Source: Diplolepis rosae (taxonomy: Eukaryota; Arthropoda; Insecta; Hymenoptera; Diplolepididae). Taken from it: 64,000 nt of DNA. The first letter of the stretch is position 1, and each line of letters opens with the position of its first letter. The translations under genes were made by a program, and so were the position numbers. A model generated the notes under the pieces. It did not search any database, was not told the DNA's origin, and worked only from the letters and a program-made list of their open reading frames with translations. The stretch covers positions 2,914,001-2,978,000 of the forward strand of contig JAPYXD010000714.1 of assembly GCA_030998225.1 (NCBI GenBank), given 5' to 3'. Below, in pieces: positions 21,836-33,588 of this stretch.

Positions 21836-22138
21836 TCAAGCGTTTTTTTTAGCAATTATACTTGTCGCTCGTGCGAAAAGTGATGCGAAAAGATCCGAGA
21901 ACTCCTCGTAATTTTTAACTTCTCGAATCTGGTCTGGGTCTCCGGATTCGATTAGCTGTGTTACCTGCCCTCGGATTTCCGCGAATCGCTTTGTTTGACG
22001 CAAGCCTCTCCCCCCTCGAGGGCGTCTTTGACGAGAGATGTCAATAGTAACCGGTAGATGTGACATGGGGTTAGTAGGAAGAAGTAGGCGAAGTTTTTCT
22101 CTCTCTCTCTGTGCGAGTGTAAATCTGGACGAAGTCAA
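21836..22138 (-). CDS. Possible Gag N-terminal or leader-encoded protein
   Basis: An open frame of 100 codons between the structured leader and gag, same strand. It is basic at first (RQRRPRGGRGLRQTKRF) and then helical/acidic (REVKNYEEFSDLFASLFARA). It may be the start of Gag, now separated by frameshifts, or a separate leader ORF. I see no diagnostic motif. Confidence 0.35.
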   Translation of the reverse strand: MTSSRFTLAQREREKLRLLLPTNPMSHLPVTIDISRQRRPRGGRGLRQTKRFAEIRGQVTQLIESGDPDQIREVKNYEEFSDLFASLFARATSIIAKKNA

Positions 22139-22319
22139 GTATAGTGGTTAATTGAGCTTCGTCGGCTCTGAACGCATGAGAAAGGAAAATAAATGAAGGT
22201 TGCTTGAGTTCTAATTATTGCCTCGAGACTTTCGGATTAGTAAGGCTGGACTCAAGTACGAATTCCTTACTAGCCTAGACGTTTCAAGTAGTATAGATAT
22301 GGACAAAGTGTTTTATGAG

Positions 22320-22819
22320 GTTTGAGTTCCTTCGGCGGACTATCGCGGGAACAGAATTGAAACTGTCAAAACTGGTACCCCCTGTGGAGCTATCGCGGCA
22401 GCTCACCAGTTTTGAACAAAACACTTTAAAGGAACATTCAAATTGAGAGGTTTCAGTTCCTTCGGCGGATTATCGCGGGAATGGAACTGAAACCGTCGAA
22501 ACTGGTACCCCCTGCGGAGCTATCGCGGCAGTTCGCCGGTTTCGTTCAATTTAAGAGTTTTTATAGGATGAATATGGATAAGGTATTTTGCGAGGTTTCA
22601 ATTCCTTCGGCGAATTATCGCGGGAACAGAATTGAAACTGTCAAAACTGGTACCCCCTGCGGAGCTATCGCGGCGGTTCACCAGTTTTGCACAAAACACT
22701 TTAAAGGAACATTCAAATTGAGAGGTTTCAGTTCCTTCAGCGGATTATCGCGGGTATAGAACTGAAACTTTCAAAACTGGCACCCCCTGCGGAGCTATCG
22801 CGGCGGTTCACCAGTTTTG
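22320..22819. repeat. Array of eight hairpins (four units, two hairpins each)
   Basis: Four units each hold hairpin a, with stem GTTTCAGTTC/GAACTGAAAC, and hairpin b, with stem CAAAACTGG/CCAGTTTTG. Stem pairs: a 22320-22329/22354-22363, 22449-22460/22483-22494, 22595-22604/22629-22638, 22725-22734/22759-22768; b 22367-22376/22405-22414, 22497-22505/22536-22544, 22642-22651/22680-22689, 22772-22780/22811-22819. Loops of a and b share GCGGA followed by TATCGCGG. Units 1 and 3, and 2 and 4, are most alike, so the array grew by doubling. It lies in the 5' leader of the minus-strand element. Confidence 0.85.
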
Positions 22820-23102
22820 CTCAACTTGGGAATGTCTATAGGATTGATGTTTTGGGATGATTGTTCCTATGCGTTAAGTCGGTTTAGTATAATTCATATG
22901 ATTAGGTTTTCTGAGGAGAGAAAAATGTTCCCCTGTTATGTTATTCTGAGTGGTAACAATAATGGATTTAAGTTTTAAAATATAATTGCCTCATAACCGG
23001 GATCATAAAGGTCTCAGCTATGTGCAATTAAATTTACTCAAATTAACCCGGCCTGGCTCAAGCACAACATCCAGGTTAATTCGGAAAAAGAATGAATTTT
23101 GT

Positions 23103-23290
23103 GAATAAAATAAAGCTGAAGATTTAGTCACTGTAGTTAGCCTCAAGGTCAAACCCTTCAGTGACTTTACAGTTTTATTTTATTCTGAAATGAGGTAACA
23201 AAAGTTAGTCATAAAATAAAGCTAATTTTGAGTCACACAAGTTAGCCTCAAGGTCAAACCCTTGAGTGACTCAATTGCTTTTATTTTATT
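23103..23290. repeat. Two large stem-loops with an identical loop
   Basis: Two hairpins (23103-23185 and 23213-23290) have stems rich in AATAAAATAAA/TTTATTTTATT, and their inner stems differ (AGTCACTG/CAGTGACT against GAGTCAC/GTGACTC). Their loop regions are identical over 22 bases (23137-23158 and 23242-23263, beginning TTAGCCTCAAGGTCAAACCC). They lie between the primer-binding site and the eight-hairpin array. This is a good candidate for a packaging, dimerisation or translation signal. Confidence 0.75.
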
Positions 23291-23413
23291 TTAATTTAAA
23301 AAGTGACAGGTAGTTACTTGATCAGGAGAATTGAAGTCACTTTAAGAATGATAAAAAAAAGACAAAAAGTCACTTGGTAGCGAAGCTAAGGGGAATTTTA
23401 ACACGTAGGAAAA

Positions 23414-23431
23414 ATCCCAACGCTGCCACCA
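23414..23431 (-). promoter_or_regulatory. Primer-binding site of the gypsy element
   Basis: On the minus strand the LTR ends CGTACGTAACA at 23438. Seven bases later comes TGGTGGCAGCGTTGGGAT, which begins TGG as a tRNA-primed site should and looks like the complement of a leucine-type tRNA 3' end. The exact tRNA was not checked. Confidence 0.55.
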
Positions 23432-23437
23432 ACAGTT

Positions 23438-24640
23438 TGTTACGTACGGATGGTAGGTGTGGGAAATAAATAATTAAATATTATTAACAATAATTTAACA
23501 TTTATTTGGAAGATGAAAGATTGCACGTGGAGGCTCAAAAACTGTGGGACACTTTCGTGTCCCTTTTCTTTATTTTTAAGCGGGATCGCTTCCCGGTGTT
23601 TTTCCCTAATTTTGACTCGCTACCGAAAGAAAAATTTTTAAGAATGCCGAAGTTTATTTTTATGATAGTTTCTACCTACTGAATTTCGATGGTAAGGTTT
23701 TACACACATTTATTATAAACAAAATGGTTCTACAATTGTACGATACAGCTTACCCATCGAAGTTATTAATTCTACCAGTTGGTAGGATAAGGGCTGGAGA
23801 AGAATGCTGTCGTCGACGTCACCCTTATCTTCCTGACCCTACTGGGCTTCAAAAAAGTATTGACGAGGTGTGACTAAAACTGGTCACTTTCGTTCGTTCT
23901 TTTCACCGGTTGCACGTGGTTGCAACAAGCACACATGCACGAATTTTCGACACTCTGGCCTTGTTCATTTTATAAAAATTATAGGCGGATGCCTTTTAAC
24001 CAGAAAGAAAACAGTACTTTTAAATTGTTTTCTTTCTTCGCTTTTAATCGTTTATAACCTTAATATGGCTCCTCGAAAAATATCTTCTCGTCGTTTTGAG
24101 GTTCGACGACAGGATTATTTTTCGGAATTCTGTTTTTCGACACCAGACTGTACGCGCACAGTCAACTCTTGCGGCTGACCGACCACAGACGCACTCAAAA
24201 TATTAATTTGGCGCGAAGCGTAGTGGCAAAAATACGATAGGTATTTTTTAGTGCGACAACCCCGTGAACGGCTTTCGTCGGAGGAAAGATTTGGAAATTA
24301 TTTACGTCCGCCCAAGTGTGTGTACTTTAACCAACTTTGTCGATTCCTAACAATACGTATGTTCCGAACCGCGGACGGTCATAAGCAAAGATCCGTGTTT
24401 TACTCCCTAGAGTTCTTACCCGGAGTAAGAAGCTCGTCAGACTGCAATTTTGATTTAAAATTAATTTACCTCGTTGACTCGCATCGATGTTATTCAGGTG
24501 GGGAATAGTGATGACTTAGAATTATTTCTTGTGGCGTGATTTCCATGGGAAAGGAATTTGTGCTGACACTGAACTCGCCAAATACTTGGTAGCTTCGAAA
24601 TTTTGTTGACTTGGCCATTTTATAAATTTATAATGATTCC
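23438..24640 (-). mobile_element. 5' LTR of the gypsy element (family 1; outer edge unresolved)
   Basis: Minus-orientation LTR ending at 23438 next to the primer-binding site. It aligns with 14540-15638 and with the solo LTR 35123-37307, for example around ACCGTCCGCGG, GGGCGGACGTAAATAA and GAGCCTCCACGTG. Similarity can be followed to about 24640. If it is as long as the solo copy (2.2 kb), it would reach about 25.6 kb, but I did not find the matching end there. Confidence 0.7.
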
Positions 24641-25212
24641 TGGATTGTTCTAACTCCAGAATTTTATATGTTTATATTTTTAATTTAGGGACTCATACCT
24701 TAACAATTTCTCATATTTTCAGGAAAATGTTGGTTCAGGTTTTATGGCAATATGTCACTCACTGGCTAACGATATTTCGTTGTTCAGATTTTAAATTAAT
24801 TTTTATTTACAGGAAGGGTATATAGTGGATTTTAGGTAGGGGTAATAACATAAAAGATATTATTTTAGCATATAAGATCGATGCCAGCGATAAAAGAACT
24901 CACTGAATGGTTTTTAACGTGCCTAGGAATCGCCAGAGTAGGGGCGTACGGATGAGCGTAAGCTGCTTACGGCAGACGTGAGGTTATCATGGCGTCGCCG
25001 CAAGGGTTCACGCGCGCTCACAACCTTTGAGTTTTGGCTCACGTGTGTGCTAGTAAAATCATTTGATTCTTTCTCTTCTCTTTTTCTTCTCCGTTCTTGT
25101 CCTACCCACCTTTGCGCATCATTCTTTCATTCTCTCATTCCACAATTTAGTTTCTTATAATAATTATTACACCGACCCATCCCCTTGTACATTTTCGTGT
25201 CGATTCCTAAAA

Positions 25213-25244
<32 letters not shown>

Positions 25245-27248
25245 TGTGACCCCAAATTTTAATTTTCAAGATAGATTGAGGAATGGTGAGGTTAGGTTAT
25301 ACTTGTCTTTGTTTGAAATAATTATAGATTGCTATTTTACATCACCTATAGGGTAAACAATATTTATTCAGAAAAGTCGCATTTACAAAGTTAGGGGTTA
25401 TATTTTGCACCTGGGCAACCTAACCCGACCACAAAACCATTTCCGGAAACTAACCTTAAATTTGACTAATATAAATTCGTTGAGCGCCAGGTTATTTGTT
25501 CTAAAATAACCAAAATAATGAATTAACTGCAAAATGTGAATTGATCGACCCACTCAGGCGGGTCACCCTGTACCTTCGTAACCGAAGCTACAGGGGCCAC
25601 TGAAATACCGCGGAGAGCGCGGGGTAAGGAGTAGCGTCACTACCCGCGATCACGGACACTTGATAGTTCGACAATGAAATTTTGATTGTTCTTGGGCGCA
25701 AGCACCGTGCCCATAAATGACCTTGCGAGATCAACCAAACTATTCGCGCGGACACTGAATTTAACTTAAATGACTCAATTAACGAGGCTGGCCCACAGTC
25801 TGCCGCCTCGGAATCCTAGTAGCGAGGTGTTTTAGTCGCACACCAACCAAAATTCTATCGCTCACTTTATTTGATTAATTTCAATTCAAATATAAAACAT
25901 CAAGATAAATAGAAAGAGAATAGGTCAAACGCTACCTGATATGCGTCGACGCCCTCGCCAGCATCCTCGACTCGCCATTTTCTTTAGTTCGTTCATTATA
26001 AAATCAAAAAGCGTTTCACTCGATCTCTGGCACCTGCCACTTGGAACGTCGAACAGAGAATGAACAAATATGGTGAGATCCGCTGGCGTGCTCGCGAAAC
26101 CGGAAGACGGTGGCGCTTACAAAGCTTACAGACATTACCGACATTTACGTCGAGTTCTTATTCGCGAGCGACAGGTGGCGAAAGTACGCCGATCTTTAGC
26201 GCCGCCACGTGGCGATCAACGAAATTAACCTCGTCGCACAGGTTAGTATGTTGACAACCTGTCAAAAAAGCGACGGCGAACTCCTCTCCTTGGTGTTTTT
26301 GAGCAGGCGGGACTCACATCCGTCTGACGCACCAAGGATCCTCTTCATGGTGCGTTGAAGTGTCGTGGTGCCGTGTCCAGTTAATTCTTCCATCGCTCGT
26401 GGTAAAACTTTGGCCGTGACGCGAGTATTGATCGCCATCGACCGGGCGGTGATCTTGTGGTGCTCGCGTGTGAGTGTGAAAATAAAACATAAAAATAATA
26501 AGAATTAAAATGCAGTGTTGTGCGTGGTTGAAACCCTTAGTCCGGCAAATAGGGATAGCTTCCCCGGGAGTCTAACCTCTCCCCTCAGGTAACCTTATTT
26601 TTAATTTATATACAAGAAAGAAAAAAATAACATAAATGTGAGTCAAAGTCAGGAGCCTGCCGAGCACATTACGCTCGACCCCTGACTTTCGACTGTCACA
26701 GACAGCCTCGGGCATTATTCTCTGCTCGAGGTTTCCAAAATTAAAAACTCTGTAATGATCTTTGTGCGTGGCAAAATACCACGTCACAATATATATATGT
26801 ATATACATACATACATGCACCTACATACATACACACATACACATATGTAATAATGTAATTACCATAATAAAAAAAACGTTCAAATAATATATATATATAT
26901 ATACACATATATACATACATAATACGCAACATATATATATGTGTGTACCCCTTTGTGAGTATAAGGATATAATTAGATTTCGGAATGCTTTATATATATA
27001 ATTTTTAGATTTCAGGATGTTTCCCAACTTCCCAGGTCCTTGAACCGACCCCTTGACAGTTAATGCTGAGCGCGCAAAAGCGCTCAGGTTACGAGAAGCG
27101 CAAATTAACTTTTCGTCGTTCTTTTGATTTCAAGTGAAATATCACTTTTAAATATTTCACCTTATTTATTGTAGGTTTTATTTTGCTATGTTTTCATTTA
27201 CGTTTGCTCGTAACATGTGTTACAAAATTAATTAAGTAATCATTATAT
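24641..27248. other. No gene recognised; GC-richer block and microsatellites
   Basis: 25540-26560 is richer in GC and CpG than the rest of the window. It holds promoter-like stretches but no credible frame. TA and ACAT/TATG microsatellites lie at about 25213-25245 and 26800-27000. The first part may include the distal half of the family-1 LTR. Confidence 0.4.
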
Positions 27249-27740
27249 TGTTACGTCAGAAACGTAACACTTCTCTTCTTTAAAGATCTCCTCGTTTTAT
27301 GTAAACATCGGAAGGATCCTCTCTAAGCGATGAGGAATAGTCAGTAAATGAAAGGGGTTGATCACATAAAACATATTTATTAAGAACAACATTATTCTGA
27401 GTAAGCAGCATGGAAAAATGGAAATGGATTTATAAACGTTGAAATACTTAGTAATTACCCTGGGTTGGAAATTGGTTGGTGATGAAATGAGTCCAGTAGA
27501 TTCGATGTGATAACTTGAGTCCTCGCTTATAGACGTTGGGATAATTTTAGTCAGATGGGAAATTTGTGGTCCAGCCGGTTGAGATAGTCGATTCTCTGAT
27601 CCTAGGTTTTAGAGAGGATTTGGAAGGCGATTCCCGTCCACTGTTTACAGTCGTTGAACTTGGCGTCGAATTAGAACTCGTGCGTCTGGCGGTGAATAAT
27701 TTGATGAGGCTGGACTGAACTACACTGACTGGACTGTGCT
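27249..27740 (-). mobile_element. LTR, family 2, copy 2 (5'-truncated)
   Basis: The reverse complement matches about 3250-3632: the GTCCAGT initiator area, CTGGACTCATTTCATC, AATAAATATGTTTTA, CTTAGAGAGGATCCTTCCGAT, AAACGAGGAGATCTTT and the terminal 21 bp near-palindrome (27249-27269). The U3 part with the 17 bp repeats and TATA box of copy 1 is not recognisable here. Confidence 0.75.
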
Positions 27741-27850
27741 CGCGTTGGTTACTACCATTATGTGTGCACGTGTTAGTGCATATACATGCATACGTAGGTT
27801 CTTTAAATGTGTTACAGAGAATATATTCAAATATAATTAAAAGGAAATTG

Positions 27851-27947
27851 AAGATTTAACGCAAAATTGTGAAAATGTAATTCAAGAGTGAGAACTTAAT
27901 ATCAACTCACTCTTGAATTACATTTTCACAATTTTGCCTTAAATCTT
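27851..27947. repeat. Near-perfect 97-base hairpin
   Basis: Arms 27851-27892 and 27906-27947 are complementary at 41 of 42 positions with a 13-base loop. There are no flanking duplications. It does not look like the MITEs in this window, which carry loops of 70 bases or more. Confidence 0.85.
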
Positions 27948-28259
27948 GGTTTTGTCGTAATAAGTAAAAATCAAAAATATGTGTAAAATGTATTTTTATT
28001 TTCAGAAAATATACATAAAATTATTGTATTATCTTCAATACATTCAAGCGTAAAATGCCTTATGGATATGTGATATTTAGGAAATTAGCAAATTTTATTG
28101 ATTTGAGATTTTTGCATGCTTGTAGCTAAAGTACATAAAATTTTCTTTTTAAAATTTGGAAAATGGTTTTTGGTTTTGGTTTGAAAATTTAAAAAAGGTT
28201 TAATTTTAGAAAAATATATCGATAATTCCCTTTATCATTAAAACCAAAAGTTCAATAAA

Positions 28260-28965
28260 TTTTCTTTTCTGCGGTGAAAATTGATCGAGCTCAACTTTTT
28301 TCGGAACTAAGCGAACACTTTGTCGGGTCGAGTTAGCTCTCTTCGGCGTTCTATGCAAGTCTTCTGCAAGTACATCCTAGCTGGTTCCTGCTTCTGGGAT
28401 ATCATCTTCTGATTCTTTTTTCTGGAATATAGATTAGAAGCATTTAATTTTCTTGAATACTTGAAATTTATTTCGTAGGTATTTTATTCTTATGAATTCT
28501 AGGTACAAATTAAATGAAAATCGTTTTCACGGTACTTTTATTTTTCACTTCCTTATCCTTAATTCCTAGCCTTCAAAAAATAAAAATTAGTAGTAACCCT
28601 TTTCCTGTTGTTCTTGAAGTCAAGTTTCCCCATAGGTAAAATAAAATTGATTGAATCAAATGTAAAGAAGGTACTTATAAGAACTCTAAAGAAACATAAT
28701 TTTTTTGTGATGATAATAGATTTTTAGTTTGTGCTGAACAGAAGAGAAAACTTGAAAAATTTTGATCAATTTGATAAATACTTGCTAGTTTAAGAAGCTT
28801 AATTTACTCTGAAAAAGAACATGAAATATATTGAAATTTATTTATTGTAATTTGATGGTTCGGTGAGCTTCTCGAATCTCTAAAAAAGAAAAAATAAGAT
28901 TAGAATAACATTTTAAAAGATTTTTTTCTTTAAAACATTTCCTGGTTTAGTTATTTTAGTACTTT
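28260..28965 (-). repeat. Region downstream of the envelope remnant, shared in part with 1038-1375
   Basis: The minus strand from about 28965 to 28690 matches 1038-1375. The rest is AT-rich with no coding signal on that strand. On the + strand a 42-codon frame starting MKIVFTVLLFF (about 28515) looks like a signal peptide but has no supporting context. Probably 3' UTR/LTR of the env-bearing element. Confidence 0.45.
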
Positions 28966-28979
28966 TTGAAGAGAATGGT

Positions 28980-29970
28980 TTATATAGTCGGTTGAAGGTA
29001 GTAGGGATTCGAAATGGTAAGGTAGGGACAAATCGATTGGCCTTGTCCTTTTGCTTCAGCGATTTTGTCAATTATTCCCTCATTAAATAAATTCGTTAAA
29101 GATATTCCCTGATTCACTGTAAGTCTTCCTGATATTTCTCTTGATATAGAATTTAAGATCATAGGTTTTTCTGCAGGGAACATAATGTGATCACGCAATC
29201 TGCCGAGATCTGATTGTGAGTAAATACCACTTGTTGCTAAGGACGAAGGATTTTTATATCTCCAAGTTACTTTTGTAAGCGGTTTTATTATTGTTGGTGC
29301 TATTGACTCCACAGGATTAGGTATTAATTTTTACCACGTTTCGCCGAGACGATACATTGAAGGAATGAGAGAGTTGCAATTTGTTTGTATACCGGATTTT
29401 GTTAAGATATGTGTCCGTGGTGAGAGAAAGTAAGACTGGTTTCCTCTAGTTACTGGTAATTGAATATAGCATTCATCAGTTTTTCTGTATTTTACTACAA
29501 CAGGTATACATTGTATGATATGTACTACTTCTCCTGCTATCACTGACATGTAACCTGAGCTTGTCATTAGATAATACACTGAGAAAAAAATGCTATCGAA
29601 TCAAAAGAATTTTTTTCCAAAAGCATGTATATCAAGGATCCAAATCAATATGCTACAGAATTAGTAACATATTTATTGGTTATTGTAGTATATTTTTATG
29701 AATTAATAGTATACATGCTTTTGGAAAGAAATACTTTTGATTCAATAGCATTTTTTTCTCAGTGTATGCAAATTCGTCTGGTGCATTTTCTTGTTTTTTC
29801 CGCTAAAACGAAGGTTATTTCATCAGTAGTTAGTGAGTATAAGGTTTCAGAATTTTCTGTAGTGTTATCGTACGTTTTATTTGCTGGTCCTTCATAAATA
29901 ACTTCATATGTTTCGAAATTGCATACATCATTTGGTAAGGTATTCCAAAATAAATATATGATAATTGAAT
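28980..29970 (-). pseudogene. Errantivirus-type envelope glycoprotein remnant
   Basis: A retroelement envelope (virion surface and fusion protein) read on the minus strand. The region around 29470-29360 has the highly conserved insect env segment with LPVTRGNQSYFLSPRTHIL and downstream Cys/Trp residues. The upstream part (29960-29770) leads into it, and the 28980-29312 part follows. Breaks: a 188 bp MITE at 29577-29764, one in-frame stop at about 29328-29330, and premature termination at 28980, so the transmembrane end is not readable. It has no pol beside it in the usual order. Non-functional. Confidence 0.75.
29577..29764. mobile_element. 188 bp MITE with TA duplications, inside env
   Basis: Inverted repeats of about 55 bases beginning CACTGAGAAAAAAATGCTAT, with three or four mismatches. 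TA flanks both ends (29575-29576, 29765-29766), a Tc1/mariner-type MITE. The env reading continues on both sides. Confidence 0.85.
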
Positions 29971-30389
29971 CGGCATGGGGTCAGTTACTTTTTTTCCCAA
30001 CCTTTTAGGCTTGTGGAACTATAAAATTTCAATGTGGCAAACTGAATTGCGTGCAATTTATGAGTTATTTAGTAACCTAAGAGTAATACTTATTTCTGCT
30101 TTTATTTTTTTATTTCTTGTTTTATTACTTTCATTAAGATAGTAAATCATGCATAAAAATTTTGGTGAAAAACTCATGAAAAAATGAAGGCCTGGTGTTG
30201 GACGACAGGTCAACCAAAGGAGAGGTGCAGTAATAATTTTTCCAGATTGCGCTCGTGAGAGTGTGAGGTTGTGAACCACAAACAACTCATAAAAACCCCA
30301 AGACCACCAAAACACAAGAACCACGAAAAGACACAAAAAACACGAAAAAACACCTTTCAACATAAAAAAACACAAAAGAACACACACTC

Positions 30390-30645
30390 ACTAACATGGG
30401 TAGATTTGACACAAAACAACGACTAAATTAAATAATTAAGATTCCTGACTTTAGATACTTAAATCACGTAGTAAAAGTAATGAGTTTTAATCCAAAAAAA
30501 TTCCAAAAAAACACGAAAAAACACTTTTCACTAACAGGGGTAGATTTGACACAACATAACATTTAAAATCAATTATTGGGTTTGCTGTCCTTAGACACTT
30601 AAATCACGTACTACAGGTAATGAGTTTTCATGACAAAATTAAGTT
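30390..30645 (+). repeat. Two tandem copies of a 125-135 bp unit
   Basis: CACTAACATGGGTAGATTTGACACAA (in part) at 30390 and its near copy at 30527 are each followed by ACTTAAATCACGTA and GTAATGAGTTTT. Upstream (30285-30385) is an A/C-rich stretch of AAAACAC units. Confidence 0.7.
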
Positions 30646-31220
30646 AAAAACCTATAATTATCCTACACACACACGCGAACGCAATTAAAAGGTGAAAGAA
30701 ATAGTTTTTCCACTCTTTGAAAATGTAGGAGAATCGACGTTCGTCATGGTCGTTCCACGTCAAAAAGCAGACTGATTTAGAGAAAGGAAATATGACATTT
30801 AAACTCTGATGGCAAAAATGCTTTTATGCATAAGGAAAAATGTGTTAAGAGGACTCGATTTTAAAGACACCAAGCCTGTACAGTTCAAGAGCTTGTCCAA
30901 ACACTTAGAGACGTCAAACGGCTCAATAAAACATGAGAAATGGAAAGCACATGTTCGTGTTGGTTTTCAGGGAAACGAACAGTGCAAGTTTTAACTGTAT
31001 ATTATTAATATGCATGTGTTGTAATAAACAATATGGACTGACTACGTATGATAGAAGTGGTCAAATATTCGTTGATACCAGATTCGTATTTTATAGTATT
31101 TATTGAGAGAAGAAATTGTGGTATTGGTAATGTAGGATGGGGAATCCTTGTAGAGCATAAAATTGCAAAAAAGTAACATCAATAATGACTTAAGCTTACA
31201 TAATGAGTTCTAAAATTAGG

Positions 31221-31960
31221 TATTGCGAGAGAGTTATGTAACATTTACATAACAGTGAATAAAAAAACGTGAGAAATTAACTATAGTTTTATAGCATAGA
31301 ACGGAGGTATATGGCGAGTTACCGCCATGCAAGAGTCATGTAACATATGCGTAACACAGATATAAGGTAGGAATCTTTGTATAGTAAATTGTGACAGTCA
31401 TGTAACATTCAATTTCACCAAATCCTTATCTTAAGAATTCTAGCCGTGGAAACTAATATTCGCATGTAGTTCAGTAACACGGGGGGAGATGTATGACTGT
31501 TAGCTATTGTGAGAGAGTTATGTAACATTTACATAGCAGTGATTGAAAATTGAAACTCCGTGTACAAGCAGATATAGTATTGTAATACAGATGGACGTTT
31601 ATGACGAGTAGCGCCACACAAAAGTCATTGTAACATTAACGTAACGCAGATTGAAGATAGAAAACTTTGTTTAGTAAAATGTAACAGTAATGTAACATTT
31701 AATGTGACCAAATCCATACCTAAAGAATTCTAGCTGTAAAAACTAATATTCGCATGTAGTTCAGTAACAAAGGGGGAGATGTATGACTATTGGCTATTGT
31801 GAGAGAGTTATGTAACATTTACATAGCAGTGATTGAAAATTGAAATGTGACATTTACGTAAGGCATATTGGTGATAGGAGTCTTTGTATAGTATATGGTA
31901 ACAGCGATGTAACATTTAATGTGGCACAACTTTACATAGCGAATTCAAGCCTCAAAAAAC
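31221..31960 (+). repeat. Tandem repeat, 285-290 bp unit, about 2.6 copies
   Basis: Copies start at 31221, 31505 and 31795 with TATTG(C/T)GAGAGAGTTATGTAACA. Each unit itself has several TGTAACATTTA-type motifs and ends GGGGGAGATGTATGACT. The third copy lacks about 110 internal bases and ends by a short TA run. Copies 2 and 3 are more alike than 1. The array abuts a truncated RT fragment. Confidence 0.85.
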
Positions 31961-31983
31961 TGACATATATATATATATGTATA

Positions 31984-32330
31984 TGAATACTGAAATATAT
32001 CTAGCAGATCCGAGTGGATCGAGTATATCATTTATGTTAGGTAGTGGGTAAGAATCTCCAATTGTTTCTTCATTAAGTTTTCTGAAGTCAAGAACCATTC
32101 GCCATTTTATGTTACCTTTAGAATCGGGGTTTTTGAGAGCAATTAAAAATGGAGTGTTATACGGTGATTGTGAAGGTTTTATTATTCTATGTTTTAATAT
32201 TTCGCCAACTTGTTTTGTAATTTCTTCTCTGTGTACAGGGGGAAATCTATATTGTCTTGAAAAAATTTTAGAATCATCTATAGTTGGAATCGAATGTTGT
32301 AAAACATTAGTAGCTCGAGGGGCCGTTCCC
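31984..32330 (-). pseudogene. Ty3/gypsy reverse transcriptase N-terminal fragment
   Basis: Minus-strand reading shows SRQYRFPPVHREEI, the SQSPYNTPF motif (here without the usual following PKK), and WRMVLDFRKLNEETIGDSYP. It is cut off just before the first catalytic Asp by the tandem repeat. It is closely related to the RT at 37313-38110 but is a separate copy. Confidence 0.85.
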
Positions 32331-33588
32331 TAAAAATCGATTCTACGCGAGCATAATTATTCCGTTAACTAGCTCACGATTTATATGATTCCACACTTAA
32401 AGAATGATCCGGTTTGATTCTGACAATTAGAAAAAAAAAAGAATCAAATCCAACCTCAGAAGAAGCACAGGGATCATTTCGACAGTTGCGCGCATTGAGC
32501 TTCATCACTACGATTGATTCCGCCTGAGTCCAGCTGATTCTAAATTGATTCTCTCAATTCTCGACCAAACAAGTCCGTTTTTCGTGTCGTTTTATTACTA
32601 AAGGTAACGGTAACCATTGTGCTTTGTTGTCTTTTATTATTATCCAATGTTAAAATTAAGTTGAAAATACTATTGCAAAATTTTTTATCATGAATATAAA
32701 ACGCCTCGGTTCCATGGAAATCTTTAATAGGAAAAATTGATTTCTACTTTCTTAAAAATAACAAATGTTCCAATTATGAAACATTATTTACATGGCTTGT
32801 AAATAACGTAAATAAATTATGGAACACGGGTGTTCCAGTTACGGAACGGACTTCCCTTGCTTGTTTTGCAAATATTTTTAATATATCAGTTTTCCATATG
32901 CATTCTTGTTCCCAATATAAACTAAAACCAAGTCCTGTGCAATTACATGAGTTTGAAATAAACAAGAGATCGTTTAATATTGCGATTTTCCAGTAGAACA
33001 TAAATAATTCCATAACTTATATAAAATATTCTTTATCATTTACGGTTATATTCATTTCTGTTTATGATGAAATTTTACTTTATATACTAAAAGAAATACT
33101 TTTTGAAAGTATTTTAGTACATTTTACTATACTACACTAGCACAAATCCTCAGACTCTCAAGTTGTCTCTCAAAATGCAAGACAAAACTGTTTAAATGGT
33201 GTATCTGCCATTTGTAATTGTCTTTACTAATTTCCGATATTTTCTTTAATTCCAAATTTAAATGGTCAAAATTTTTTCAACGAATTTTGAATCTGATTTA
33301 GATTTTTTTTTAATTTTTACGTTTCACTTCCTCAGAGTATGCATTTCATTTTCTTTTTTGTACGTGAAGCTATTTTCATTGTATAGTTTTCTCCAAAGAT
33401 CTCGTTATTTTTCTGAAATGTGGGGTGCAATTTTTATATCAATTAACGCGAAATTGTCGATTCTAAGCCGCCAATAAGACGACTGTAAAATACTTAACCC
33501 AGAAATACTTTTCCCAAAAATGATTAACCCAAAAATACTCAACCCATAAATACTTTCCCCAATAATAAAAATACTCAACCCAATTAAT
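32331..33588. other. No gene recognised; degenerate AACCCA repeat at the end
   Basis: AT-rich, without credible frames. 33480-33588 is a run of imperfect AAATACTTAACCC units. Confidence 0.45.

Noticed and set aside
22320..22819. CRISPR array
   Set aside because: Regular repeats, but units contain paired hairpins without unique spacers, there are no cas genes, and the context is eukaryotic.
25540..26560. Host promoter/CpG-rich first exon
   Set aside because: GC-rich but no sustained frame or clear splice-bounded exon; left as unassigned.
28515..28643. Signal-peptide-like + frame MKIVFTVLLFF as env start
   Set aside because: It is on the opposite strand to the env remnant and ends after 42 codons.
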